DNA from: Gnetum montanum
Lineage: Eukaryota; Streptophyta; Gnetopsida; Gnetales; Gnetaceae
Direction: 5' to 3'
NCBI GenBank assembly: GCA_015680685.1
Contig: MNCI01003312.1
Span: 194,688-237,702 of the forward strand
DNA length: 43,015 nt
The notes beneath the pieces are model-generated. The model was given only the letters and a program-made list of their open reading frames with translations, was not told the DNA's origin and ran no database searches. This document shows positions 1 through 9,340 of this stretch, one piece after another. Position numbers and translations under genes: made by a program. Position 1 is the stretch's first letter; each line of letters begins with the position of its first letter.

Positions 1-1174
1 GATGTAACGTGTTTCCCCAATGCTCATGTAGATGTAACAAGATTGGGCATTGGCCTTTGGGGTGATCGTACAAGCATATGTTGCATTCATATGTATGATT
101 GGCAATTGAGTGCTTATTTCCTTCATTCTTTTTCTCCGAATGTCTATTGTTTCGCCCTGCTTCTTGGCTTGTCAAAACTCTATCTCCAATGATGTTGATA
201 TATTCTCCACACTTTTGATTCATCCATTCCAACATCTTATTGATCTTTGCCTCAGCTTCTTCTAACAATTGTTGTATTGGCTAAGATGATGTTTCCACCT
301 TGAGATTTGTTGATTTCTCCTTGTTATACTCATGGACCTTTGTTGAGTTAATATTTTGGTCTCGTTGATGTTTTTCAACACTCTCCCATGTAGCTATTTC
401 TCCTCCTTCTTTTGCTACCCGCTTAATAAGCTCTTGGATTTGATGGGTTCGTAGGTTGTATAGTTGACCTTGGGCATACGTTCCTAAGGTCTCTCTTGTT
501 TCATTACGTAGTCCATCAATGATATGGTACATTAGCCTTTCCTTGGAAAACCCATGGCCTGGATAGTTTTTTAATAGTGAATAATATCTTTCTAAGGCCA
601 TGTCCAAGGGTTCATGTTTTTCTTGTTTCCATCCTTGGATTTGTTTCCTCAAGGCTGACACTCTTGCATAGGTTTGATATCTTTCGTTAAAGACCTCTAC
701 CATTGTTGACCAGCGTCGTATCGAATTTGGTTTTAACAATCTATACCATACTTTAGCTTGGTTAACGAGTGTCATAGGAAAGAGCTTCAGTTTTTGCCAA
801 CTGTTATCAATATTGTTCCATGTGCAGGCATCGTAGAAGGCTAGTAAATGTTGATGCGGATCTAAGTCATAGCCCCCTGAAAATTTTGGAAAGTTATTTA
901 AATCGAGCCTGGGTAGTCAGCTCTCTTTACGATGCCTACATGAGATTCGAACGGCCTCTTGTATTTGCATTAAGCTTGTAGTGGCCAGTGGGGGTTCATC
1001 GTCATCGGGTATGTTAGGCTTTCGTTTGTTGTGATGATGTTGTTTTTGTTCATTCTTATAGGAAACTCCCACTTCAGGTTGTATACTCCAACCTTCATCG
1101 TCATATAACTCATTGGTCCTGCAATGAACTTCCTCACTAATTGTGGCTTTATTATCATCTTGTAGGAGAGGCAT
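1..1174 (-). pseudogene. gag of element 1 (Retrotrans_gag domain, zinc knuckle), two in-frame stops
   Basis: Structural polyprotein that would form the element's cytoplasmic virus-like particle. From the ATG at 1174 one frame runs to the left edge, broken only by TGA at 917-919 and TAG at 281-283. After an acidic, His-rich N-terminus (about 85 residues) comes the capsid-like Retrotrans_gag domain. It shows KLKLFPMTLVNQAKVWY, a W..M...F..RY segment, and PLDMALERYYSLLKNYPGHG, all typical of plant gypsy gag. A knuckle CNICLYDHPKGQC lies at 47-85, in the CX2CX3HX4C spacing seen in Athila/Tat-like gags rather than the usual CX2CX4HX4C. Absence of frameshifts indicates recent decay. Pol is outside the window. 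Confidence 0.85.
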
Positions 1175-1288
1175 TGTTGTGTGTGAATTTATGTGACTTT
1201 TTAATAATTATTTCTTCTTTCTAAGAGAGGTATCATTAAGTTCTTTACAGCAACCTTGTATGATATAACTAATCTAGATAAATAGCAC

Positions 1289-1308
1289 CATCCCCAGCAA
1301 CGGCACCT
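1289..1308 (-). other. Primer binding site, tRNA-Asp type (element 1)
   Basis: Minus strand reads AGGTGCCGTTGCTGGGGATG. It closely matches the tRNA-Asp 3'-end complement used by Athila/Tat elements (TGGCGCCGTTGCCGGGGA). The expected GGCGCC has become GGTGCC, a C-to-T change at a CpG. It lies one base from the LTR end, the correct geometry for initiating minus-strand DNA synthesis. Confidence 0.8.
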
Positions 1309-1655
1309 ATGATGAGTGGCGAGGTACCCCTACACTCAACCATACGAAACGAGTGTCGCACGCGCGATCCGGTTGAACTCCGCAAATGGACTAGTTGTGG
1401 CACCTAGATAGTTAGCCTTAGGTCACAGTTCGTTGTCTTCCCACCTAGACTACTTTTGCATATGTCACGTATGGTTTAGTCTAGATGAGGTGTATGATGT
1501 GTTCTAATTGTAAAGCTACTCGTGATGGCAGTGGAAAATAATATTAACTAAGCTAAGCTATGAGGGAAAGGGTAAGAAAATCTAATCTAGCCTAAGTGGG
1601 ACGAGCAACTGATTCCTTGATCAACCGTACACATCTTGGACTTCGTGCATGACTA

Positions 1656-1775
1656 CCACTGGGACTACCAAGCATAGCTCCGAGGCATGCCACTGGGATT
1701 ACCAAGCGCAGATCCCAAATATGCCACTGGGTTACCAAGCGTAGATCCTAGATACGCCACTGGGCTACCAAGCAG
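1656..1775. repeat. 34-bp minisatellite inside LTR of element 1
   Basis: Units begin with CCACTGGG at 1656, 1690, 1724 and 1757. Each continues as (A/G/C)(T)TACCAAGC followed by a variable part ending near AGATCC. Period 34, 34, 33 bp, about 3.6 units. Traces (GGGCTACCAA, GAGTTACCAAG) occur once each in the LTR at 13863-14737 near 14213 and 14240, so the unit predates element 1 but is expanded only there. Confidence 0.85.
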
Positions 1776-2172
1776 TCACACTTAAATGCTCGTAATCAAG
1801 TCGTACTCGTTCCGCTTCTAGGAGTTTAAGGGTGAGAGACTAATCGCGATGAGTAACCGATTCCTTAACTAGCCGTACACACCCGTAGATGCTCGTAGTC
1901 AAGTCGTACTTACACCGCGCTATGAAAGCAATAAATAACATGAAATAAATAACAATAAATAAACTAAGTGAATGCTGCAATGATGAAGTAATCTCGATCT
2001 TTATTGCTGGTCATGTGCGTGTCCAAGTACGGCACACTCGAATAAAGACACCGTACAATTACATTCACCACACTGCGGGCAGACACGAGAAAAAATCTAA
2101 CTCTGGAGGGATCAAACTGCCAGAGCTTCACTACTCTAAAACTGGGATTCCGAACAAGGGATAGCCGCATCT

Positions 2173-2180
2173 TATTTATA
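2173..2180 (-). promoter_or_regulatory. TATA box of element 1 LTR
   Basis: Minus strand TATAAATA, just downstream (in transcription sense) of the palindrome cluster at 2198-2301. An equivalent TATAAATA sits at 14603-14610 in the LTR of element 2. It probably sets the U3/R boundary a few tens of bases downstream; the start site itself cannot be seen. Confidence 0.7.
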
Positions 2181-2197
2181 GATATGGTGGCGGACTG

Positions 2198-2301
2198 CGA
2201 TATCGCGTACGCGATATCGTAGGAAAAGATGCGATATCGTGTACGCGATATCGTGAGGGATGCAATATCGCGTCGGGTGCGATATCACGTACGCGATATC
2301 G
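2198..2301. promoter_or_regulatory. Three CpG-rich 22-bp palindromes upstream of the LTR TATA box
   Basis: A perfect 22-bp palindrome at 2198-2219 has the half-site CGATATCGCGT followed by its mirror ACGCGATATCG. Copies at 2232-2253 and 2280-2301 each differ by one base; both changes are transitions at a CpG (CGCG to CGTG, CGCG to CACG). A further half copy lies near 2262. All fall 18-121 bases upstream of the TATA box on the minus strand, the place for U3 enhancer sites. A dimeric transcription factor site is the natural reading; a cruciform is also possible. This function is inference. Confidence 0.65.
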
Positions 2302-2328
2302 CGGCCTATGCAAACTGCGTCTCATCAA

Positions 2329-2364
2329 GCACCCTAGGAGCCTCCACCTCATGGCACTATATAA
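2329..2364 (+). pseudogene. C-terminal tail of unknown ORF family, copy C
   Basis: Twelve codons ending TAA read AP*EPPPHGTI, aligning with the end of copy A (EPQEPPPPGTF, stop at 22300-22302). Element 1 has inserted immediately upstream, so the rest of this copy should lie beyond the left end of element 1. Identification rests on this short match plus the homologous 3' UTR, polypurine tract and LTR that follow in both places. Confidence 0.6.
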
Positions 2365-2598
2365 TCTTCTCTTCATCTTTAGCCGTCAAAGGATTCCAGC
2401 TGTACAATTTTGTAAGGGTGTTTAATTTTGTTCTTCTAAACATCCATTTTTCTAATTGTTACAATTCCATACATTTGGGCACTTATAGTCAGTTAATTGA
2501 GTTTATTAGTTTGTGATTTCACACCTTTCCAATTTTGTAAGAAGCTCAATCCTACTTTTGTTTACTCAAGGATGAGCTTTTAGTTAGTCATGGGGGTA
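2365..2598 (+). other. 3' UTR and polypurine tract preceding LTR 2599-3450
   Basis: Homologous to 22303-22537. Both contain TGTAAGAAGCT.AATCCTA and end in AGTCATGGGGGTA directly before the LTR's TGAT. The G-rich CATGGGGGTA acts as the polypurine tract that primes plus-strand DNA synthesis, which identifies the following LTR as a 3' LTR of a plus-strand element. AATTTTGTAAG occurs twice within the UTR. No coding potential seen. Confidence 0.65.
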
Positions 2599-3450
2599 TG
2601 ATAGATCACTTGATCGGCTACGTTAATGCATCCCTATCAATGCATGGGTAGATGCATCAACGCGTATGCATCAACGCAATGTCTATCTCTACCTATATAA
2701 ATGCATGCACCCATTGCATTTATGACACCATTAAGACAATATAATAGCTAAGTTCTCGCAGTTTTCTTCCATTAGAGTTAGAATATTTTCTAAGTGTCCA
2801 AAGTAGGACTTCAAGGATTGTACAAATTTTTATCCAAAAATCAATGTACCTGAACACTTTGATGTGTTGGCAATAAAGATGAGATTCTTGGAACACCTTG
2901 CAACAGTTAAGAATAGTTTAATACTTTCATTCATGCACTTTATCATTATGCATTTAATGTTCATGTTCTTAGTTAATTAATGCACTTAATCATCACATAT
3001 AAGTATGACCACCTTGAACATACTATTAATACTTGGTAATTCCAACGCCGTTATGACTTGGTTCACCTAATAGCCTAACAATTGGTAACCTAGGAGCATT
3101 TTTAACAAGTTCAATATGTGCACGAAAGATGGACTCACATGTTATGTTAGGATAAATAAATTAAGTCATTAGATAGTTAATTAGTTAATTTATAATTAAT
3201 TGCATTTTTTACACTTAGACTAGATCAAAGCAAATAATATATAAAATCAATAAAAATCATGTGCCTTGGCTTATACTTAACCATACCATTACTCTTACAT
3301 CAGTGAAGCCAAGAAGACAATGATCATGTTTTTAAGTTACTACCTTGCCTATTGTGCATTTAGGAGCTAAAGTCTATGGAATTCAATTAAATCACTAGTG
3401 CAACACTTGTGATTCATATGGTTGGGCGTAGGAACTACTCGCTGCTCATA
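2599..3450 (+). repeat. 3' LTR of the copy C element (about 850 bp)
   Basis: Starts TGATAGATCAC after the polypurine tract and ends near CTGCTCATAA, a decayed version of CTGCTCATCA. TATATAAA lies at 2694-2701. Upstream of it the 12-mer ATGCATCAACGC occurs twice (2652, 2666). The 3' end TTGTGATTCATATGGTTGGG matches the LTRs ending at 23341 and (shortened) 26330, and, reverse-complemented, the PBS side of the element 2 LTR. Confidence 0.75.
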
Positions 3451-3989
3451 AATCTTAATCATAGACTTCACAAGGATCTCATGTGACTTAGATGCAGATC
3501 ACATATCCATCATTCTCTCTCTACCATCATTCATGATGTATGACCTCACTACCTCATATCATAACTAATTGATACATTTGTTATGATGACCATATAATCC
3601 TAAGGTAATTCATTAATTGGATATGGGTTTTAACTCAAAACAATCATTAATCATCCTCAATGCCTACGGACTCCTTCTGATGAGGGCACACAAGGACATC
3701 AAAGGCATAAGATTGCTTTATAGCGAACCCACTTACACTTCCTTTGGTCTACTTTAAGTTAAACTTCCTATGCATCGACTATTTATGTGATTAATTGCAT
3801 CAACTTGCGTTCAAACATCCCATTTTACTTTACTTTAGCATCTTTAGTTCATCCAAATCTACTAAAATCTCTTCTCCCAAGCCAACATAACCCTCTTCTA
3901 TGTTGTTACCCTAATTCTACATCCTTTTTACTTCCATTAGGCTTTTGTTTCATCTGAAAGCTCATTTGAAATTCATCCATTTTATAAAG
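3451..3989. other. No recognisable gene
   Basis: AT-rich sequence with stops in all frames. No primer site follows the LTR ending at 3450, supporting its role as a 3' LTR. It could be the remnant of the upstream part of the copy A element, but I see no match to gag or pol. Confidence 0.4.
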
Positions 3990-4556
3990 TGTAATTTTGC
4001 TAATTATAGTTGTGTCAACACATCCATGTTGACGCAATGGGATGAGTCAACGTAGCCTCATTAATGCATTTCCATCGACGTAACATAAAAATCCTATAAA
4101 TAGGCACAACACTTAGCTTATTTTGCATCATTTTTCAAAATAGCAAGAGGAGTTTTTGACATTTTTTAAAGTCCAAAAACCTTCCAAGCATCCTAACTCT
4201 CAAATCACTAAACTGTTTGCACCTATTTTTCAATGCTTGTACTACCAAAGGTAAGCTCTACATTGTGGGGGATACAAACCTTTGGTTTTGATAGAAAATT
4301 TTTCTAATTTTTAATGATGAACCAATTAAAATAATATTAGATCACCATGAAATGATTAAGACCACCACAACAAATTTGCTAGCAAAGAATAAAATAATAT
4401 TAAATTAATACATCTAGCGTGTGATCCTAAAGGATTCCTAAACAATTAACCTTCAACACCTAATAAGTTAACATAAGCAGATCTCACGAAGAAATTTATT
4501 TAAAGAATAATGATTATGAATTCAAGGACTAGTCATGGGTTATGTTATGATCACAT
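3990..4556 (+). promoter_or_regulatory. TATA-bearing promoter/leader of copy A
   Basis: TATAAATA at 4095-4102 is preceded by U3-like repeats (TGTTGACGCA, GAGTCAACGTAG, CATCGACGTAA). It is followed by CATCATTTTT....AAGAGGAGTTTTT. The same order occurs before copy B (30270-30771): TTGTCGACATA, CATTGACACAT, CATCGACATAA, TATAAAAA, CATCATTTTTAC, AAGAGGAGTTTTT. Distance TATA to ATG is about 460 bases here and 440 in copy B. AAAG/GTAAGC near 4250 resembles a splice donor, so the leader may contain an intron. Whether this is a truncated 5' LTR or an internal promoter is open. Confidence 0.55.
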
Positions 4557-5342
4557 ATGGCACCTAAACAATTGCAAGTGGGAGGGCCTTCATAGCCCAA
4601 GGAAATGCAACCTAGGGAAGGAAGGAACCAATAGTAGTAATAACTACAGCAACCCTAGGAATAAGCAACTAAGGTAACTCATGTCATAGGACCTATTCAA
4701 GAAGAGCTTAAAGTGAAATTTGTTCAATAGATTCCCAACCTAGAAATTGACCAGTTGAGGCAGGATAAGGTTCCTCAACCAATGCCTAGCCTAAAGGTCA
4801 TCCTCATGGAGGCCTACTTAGAGAAGATCAAGACCAAGGAAGTTCAAATTTCTATCCTTCAAGAATTGAACTTTGGATCCTTCTTAGAGCTGGCACTGGA
4901 GGAGGCTTGCACACAACTATAAGTGTCTCCCATATGGCCCATTCTCTCCAATAGTGGATACTAGTATATGGGAGAGACCTATCTCTTCTAGAACAACTAA
5001 CAAGGAGATGCACTGGTAAAGATCAAAGACATAATCAGCTCCTACTCAATTAAGGCCACTGTAAAGGCCCTCAAGTTTCTAGACACTAAGGCCAAACTTA
5101 CTGAGATCTCAACATTGGCAAACCCAAAAGCTAAAAAGGAGTGGGTTCAATGATGCTATGAGGTGGATCATATGGAGTATCATGCTCTTACAAAGGTAGA
5201 AAGAGCACACTAATGATGAAGCCTAATAAAGTTACAGCTTTCTCTGTCCAAGCATTCACTTCTTTAAGCGAGAAGTTCCTAGTCAATCTTCCCTAACTCA
5301 TTTTCCTAGAGATCGAGAAAAAATTTAAGGAAAATGAGAAGG
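4557..5342 (+). pseudogene. Unknown ORF family, copy A, part 1 (N-terminal)
   Basis: ATG at 4557 opens MAPKQLQVGGPS, aligning with MPLKRVLEVDGQS of copy B (ATG 30772). Further matches include (K)VKFVQ against (K)VEFVR, LKVILMEAYLEKIK against LEVRLIEACLDSIR, and VKIKDIISSYSIKA against IKIKDITISYSTKA. Several in-frame stops sit where Gln is expected. The frame breaks at 5342 where element 2 inserted and resumes at 14738. No known domain recognised; the segment is charged, with Lys/Glu-rich helices. Function unknown. Confidence 0.6.
5338..5342. repeat. Target site duplication of element 2, left copy
   Basis: GAAGG directly before the TGATGA end of element 2, identical to 14738-14742. It is a 5-bp duplication as expected for LTR retrotransposon integrase. 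Confidence 0.9.
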
Positions 5343-5863
5343 TGATGAGCAGTGAGGTACCCCTACGCCCAACCATATGAATCACTAAGGTGTTACATGC
5401 GATTTGGTCAAATTTTGTGGACCTATAGTTATCTCATACACTAGTTCCTCTAGGAAGTAAAATGGTATTGAGAATGTTCATTGTCTTACCAACTACACTT
5501 GTGAGGCTCAAGGGTATGGTTTAAGTGTAATTGAGGTATATGAATTTTTATTGTTTTATGTTTTTATGGATGTAATCACCTACAACAAGAATAAAGGGTA
5601 GAGTAGACATGACAATATAACATATTGGGTAGGTATGGGATTATCAATAGACATAACAAACTGACTCAGATGAAACAAACATACAAACTCTAAGTGCCCA
5701 AGTGTACGGAATTACAATTTTTACAACATTGGATGTTGATGAGAAGAGGAGTCAACACCCTAGAAAATATTGACATCCAACACCTCTTGGTAGCAGGATA
5801 ATGAGAGAGAGAGAAGAGATCCTTTGATTATGATGATCCTCATTGTGTGGTACTGCTGCATCA
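5343..5863 (-). repeat. 3' LTR remnant of element 2
   Basis: 5343 to about 5605 is closely similar to the PBS side of the 5' LTR (from TGATGAG and GTACCCCTAC through ACAACAAGAATAAAG.GTAGAGTAGA). After that the two diverge, so the 3' LTR is deleted or rearranged inside. A U3-like stretch with inverted repeats (TTGGATGTTG and GACATCCAAC) and an end GGTACTGCTGCATCA at 5863 resembles CGGTGCTTCATCA of the 5' LTR. The outer boundary at 5343 is firm; the inner one is a best guess. Confidence 0.6.
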
Positions 5864-7548
5864 TCCTTAGTGAAGATAGTCTCGCTTCCAGTCCATGCTT
5901 CCTACTGCAATCACAACAGGATCATGAATTAGTGTGCAATGTGTAACACATAACTATTAGTTGCCTTGTCTTGTCAGTGGTTATACTTGACTAAGTTGTG
6001 ATTATGGTAAATTGGTTTCTTTGATAGTGTTAGCAAGAAGGTTGACAGATAGGGTAACATAGATAAGCAATCCATTAAATTTAAAAGAGTTCAATAGAAG
6101 GAGATATTTGAAAAGGGTATAAGAATTCACTAAAAACTATTGTGAATATGTGTATAATTGGATGTCATTGATAAGGTAAACAGAAAGAATTTGATTGTAA
6201 AAATGTCTAAGGGTAAAGAACTTAACTAACCCAACCCAAAGATATGCAAGTGGGTTCTTCCCAGAGTAGGCACAGGCCTTTTATGCCCTTGCATAACTTG
6301 AAACCAAAGAGTCTGTGGGCTCTGTGGATGATTAATGGTTACAGAAGGCTAAGTACAAAAACCCAAAATTAACTAACTAAGAATTCTGACACATCAAACC
6401 AGGACATTGAACCAAAACATGAAACTGGCAATGAGGTGGAACATGGAAAACATAGATGGATGAGAGAGAGAGAGTGGAATGGAGTTCTTGATTATAGTCA
6501 CATGAAGTCCATTGTGGATTTGTGGCTAAATAACCTAATAGGATCCATCCTTAGTCCAGACCAAAACCAACTACTTTTAGTGACTTTGCATTGACATTCT
6601 AAGACCAATCCATTCCCTGAGACACAAGAGTGCTTCCATGGAACAACTGCCATTCCAAATTAGAGAAGAAGAAGTGGGAAGTGAGGAAGGGCCTTAGTTA
6701 GAGGAGACGAGTCCCATAACCAGTGTTTCTAGCCCGTTTATTTGGTCTAAGAGGTTTCCTTTGAATTCCCATTGTTTTTTTTTTTTTGAAATGGGAACCA
6801 CACTATGCAAAGACACATGCATTTATTTTGTCCAACGGGTGTGCTTTGAATCCTCATCTCTTTTTTTTTATGAGAACCACACCATGCAAGGACTTATTCA
6901 ACTTCCTTTATTGATTGGCACAGAATAGAGGACATTCATGGAAACACACATGCACCCAGGCAAATAGAAAAGTACAAAGAATACTAAATCCCCTTGAAGC
7001 CACAAATCTATTCAAACCTTGAATCCTTCCTAATTCTGGAAACTACCAAAGTCACAAATTTATTAAAGTTTGATTAATGAAAAAGAGACTGCATGTTTCC
7101 AAAACAAGGAAAACCATAGAGTGTGTGGATGAGTGGATGTTGTGGACTCACTACTTATTACATGAAAAAGAAACCATGTCCTAATTATCCGTAATGAAAT
7201 TCAAAGCTAGAAACCAAAAACCAACAATCAAATAACAAAAATAGTACATACCACCATCAAGTAACACATTACCAATGAACTTGGCACTTATTAACAAAAA
7301 GTTAGAAAATCACACCAAATAAAAGAAAATATAGAAGAAAGGGAAAATTATTCAAGAAATATCATATGTACTAATGATGGTATAAAATAAAATTTAGAAA
7401 AGACTAATAACATAAAAACAAAAATATGTTAAACATAGAACATGTAAAATAAAAAGTTGTAAAATGAAAAATATGTAAAACAAAAAAGTTGAAAAACTAA
7501 GGAGCCACTTGAATGTTAGCATGGATGGCCATCTCCCCCAGAACTAAG
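5864..7548 (-). other. Element 2 region between pol and 3' LTR, no gene recognised
   Basis: AT-rich, stops in all frames. A G-rich run TGGGGGAGA (minus strand, around 7530-7538) just after the end of pol resembles a polypurine tract. That would put the 3' LTR start near 7528 instead of 5863; the 5' LTR gives no support for that longer version. Short GA-microsatellites occur near 5803 and 6460. The direct repeat at 6759-6895 is listed separately. Confidence 0.4.
6759..6895. repeat. Two direct repeats, each a poly-T-looped hairpin
   Basis: Unit 1 (from CTTTGAATTCCC at 6759) and unit 2 (from CTTTGAATCCTC at 6844) share CTTTGAAT, a long T run, and GAACCACAC.ATGCAA.GAC, about 85 bp apart. In each the bases flanking the T run are self-complementary: TTCCCATT with AATGGGAA, and CTCAT with ATGAG. 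The arms differ between units but pairing is kept within each. Confidence 0.6.
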
Positions 7549-8760
7549 TTAAAAGGAGAAGATTCGAAATATGGAGTATGGTTGTCCATCTAATGAGGTT
7601 GTTGTTGTATTAGCTACCTTATGTTCATTGAAAGGTTTAATTTGTTGAATGTTGACTAGTTGTTTCTTGTTTGGGCTCTTAGGTTTATAGATCATCATGG
7701 CCCTTGAAGGAAAAGTTTCATAAATGATATAAGGTCCCTCCCACAACATTTGGAACTTAGTTTGTTGAGGTACATGTGTGGGGTTCCAGTAGAGAACCTT
7801 GTCTCTTGGTTGAAATTTAACTTTACTAATTTTTAGGTCATAACGCTTTTTGTTTTAAGCCTTATGCAACTCATTAGATGATAGGGCCACTAATTAATTT
7901 TCGGCTAGTAAGTTGAGGTTTATCAGTTATTCTTTTTGGGCTAAACTTAAGTCAAGGTCAAGGTCACAAGCTGTTGAAAGCGTACAAAGTTCAGATTGAA
8001 TATAAAGTGTTGGTAGTTTACTGTACACAAGCTCATAGGGAGAGTAGCCTATAGGAAGTTTCCAAGTTGAGTAGCAGGCCTAAAGGGCATCGTTGAGTTT
8101 TGTTCTCTAGTCCTTCCTATACTTTCTAACAATTCTTGTTAGTATCTTTGTAATTTCCTTATTAATAGCCTCAACTTGACCATTAGCTTGGGGATGGTAA
8201 TGTGTTGTGAGTTTGTGTTCAACCCCAAAGCCTTGTATAAGCTTTTGAAAAGTAGCGCCTGTAAAAAGAGTTCCATTGTCAAAAATTAATGCACGTGGCA
8301 TACCAAACCTGTTTACAACATTTTGTTGTACAATCCAAGTAGCAGTAGAAGATGTACAGTTGATGACAGCTACTGCTTCTGCCCATTTCATACAATAGTT
8401 AATAATGACTATCATGTACGCCTTTCCATTTAACATGGGCATGATGGAACCCATGAAATCAATGGCCCAAATGTTGAATGGTTCCAAAGATTGAATCCAT
8501 TGTTGAGGTCCCTCCATTCAAGTAGTCATTCCACCATCTCATCCCTGAAGAGTGTTGGCCAATAGTAGCCTACCATCAAGATTTTAATGGTCATGCATCT
8601 CCCAACATAGTGTCCTCCACAAGGACCTTCATGAGCATCTTGAAGCACACGTAGTTGATCAACATCAAGGACACACCAACAAACCAGGCCATCGGCACAC
8701 AACCTTGTAGAGCTGTCTATTGATCTCCATGAAGTGCTTTACCTGATGAAGAAACTATTA
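7549..8760 (-). pseudogene. Integrase of element 2 (H2C2, DDE core, C-terminal part)
   Basis: Would insert element cDNA into the genome. In order on the minus strand: H2C2 zinc region with AHEGPCGGHYVGRC and GYYWPTLFRD (about 8530-8660); catalytic core (8107-8517) with the acidic triad in WAIDFMG, IFDNGTLFTG and HPQANGQVEA; C-terminal segment (7549-7749) WEGPYIIYETFPSRA....QIKPFNEH as in Athila/Tat pol. A frameshift separates H2C2 from the core and stops lie after RKYRKD. The DDE residues themselves are intact. No chromodomain is present. Confidence 0.85.
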
Positions 8761-8793
8761 TTTCCTCTAGTGGTCCAACCTTTGTGGCATCTG

Positions 8794-9340
8794 CTAAGTG
8801 AGAAGATAGAAGAGAATGTGATCATACCATTTTGGCTCATTAGGCATTTTTTCAGTTATTGCTCCAAAAAAGAGGAGTTCATCAGGAAATGTATCGGATA
8901 ATGGGATTTCTTCCTCTTTGTCATCCCATCGCAATCGAGACAAGTGATCAATGATCACATTTTTAGTGCCCTTTCGATCTACCACTATAAGATCAAACTC
9001 TTGCAAGATCACCAACCACCGTATGATATGGGGGCTCACTATTGGCTTGTTCATTAGGAAGTAAATGGCATTGAGGTCTATGTGTACAAACACTTTGTAT
9101 CCAAGCACATAGTTCCTAAACCTCTCTAGAGAAAACCCCATAGCCATCAATTCTTTTTCTGTAGTGGTGTAGTTCAATTGTGCACCCACAATGCTTCAGC
9201 TAGTGTAGTGGATGTAATATGGACGTTTCTTGTCATCTAACTACATCAACATAGCTTGCAAAGCATAATTCAATGTATCTATCATAATATGAAATGGTCT
9301 AGACCAGTCAAGTGCTTGTAGAATTAGAGTCTCCACAAGC
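8794..9340 (-). pseudogene. RNase H domain of element 2 pol
   Basis: Degrades the RNA strand of the RNA:DNA hybrid during reverse transcription. The domain shows FHIMIDTLNYALQAM, then NYTTTEKELMAM, LERFRNYVLGYKVFVHIDLNAI, IRWLVILQEFDLIVVDRKG and NVIIDHLSRL. These are the standard plant gypsy RNase H order, with the acidic residues (MID, EKE, HID) visible. It is continuous with RT at higher coordinates and separated from integrase by the usual linker. Few stops: one of the better-kept parts of the element. Confidence 0.85.

Larger units (their letters stand above)
1..2327 (-). mobile_element. Element 1: 5' part of a Ty3/gypsy (Athila/Tat-type) LTR retrotransposon
   Basis: Read on the minus strand this is LTR (2327-1310), one spacer base, a tRNA-Asp-type primer site (1308-1289), a leader, and gag (1174 to the window edge). 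Protease, RT and integrase would lie to the left, outside the window. Gag keeps one frame with two stops, and the LTR keeps many CpGs, so this looks like the youngest gypsy insertion here. It ends inside the coding tail of another element (2329-2364). Bases 2328-2332 (AGCAC) would be its right-hand target duplication; the left copy is not visible. The lineage call rests on the primer type, the gag fold motifs and the zinc-knuckle form. Confidence 0.8.
1310..2327 (-). repeat. 5' LTR of element 1 (1018 bp)
   Basis: Bounded by TGATGA and TCATCA inverted ends (plus-strand TGATGAGTGGCG at 1310 and CTCATCA ending 2327). The PBS-proximal end shares the run GGTACCCCTACAC.CAACCATA with the LTRs at 5343 and 13863, so it is the same LTR superfamily. 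On the minus strand it holds U3 with three palindromes, a TATA box, then R/U5. U5 contains a 34-bp minisatellite and two dispersed direct repeats (GATTCCTT..... CCGTACACA near 1613 and 1857; GCTCGTA.TCAAGTCGTACT near 1789 and 1888). High CpG retention compared with all other LTRs in the window. Confidence 0.85.

Noticed and set aside
2176-2516. Overlapping ORFs rich in RYRVRDI repeats on both strands
   Set aside because: They arise from translating the CGATATCG palindromes of the LTR; not proteins.
4525-4560. GGACTAGTCATGGGTTATG with following TGGCACC as a polypurine tract plus tRNA-Asp primer site
   Set aside because: The similarity is short, and TGGCACC here is part of the start ATGGCACCTAAA of copy A, which aligns with the start of copy B. 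The geometry (tract directly before primer site) is wrong for an element.
7528-7538. TGGGGGAGA as the polypurine tract defining a 2.2-kb 3' LTR for element 2
   Set aside because: The 5' LTR is 875 bp and shows no matching sequence beyond about 5605; kept only as an alternative in the region note.
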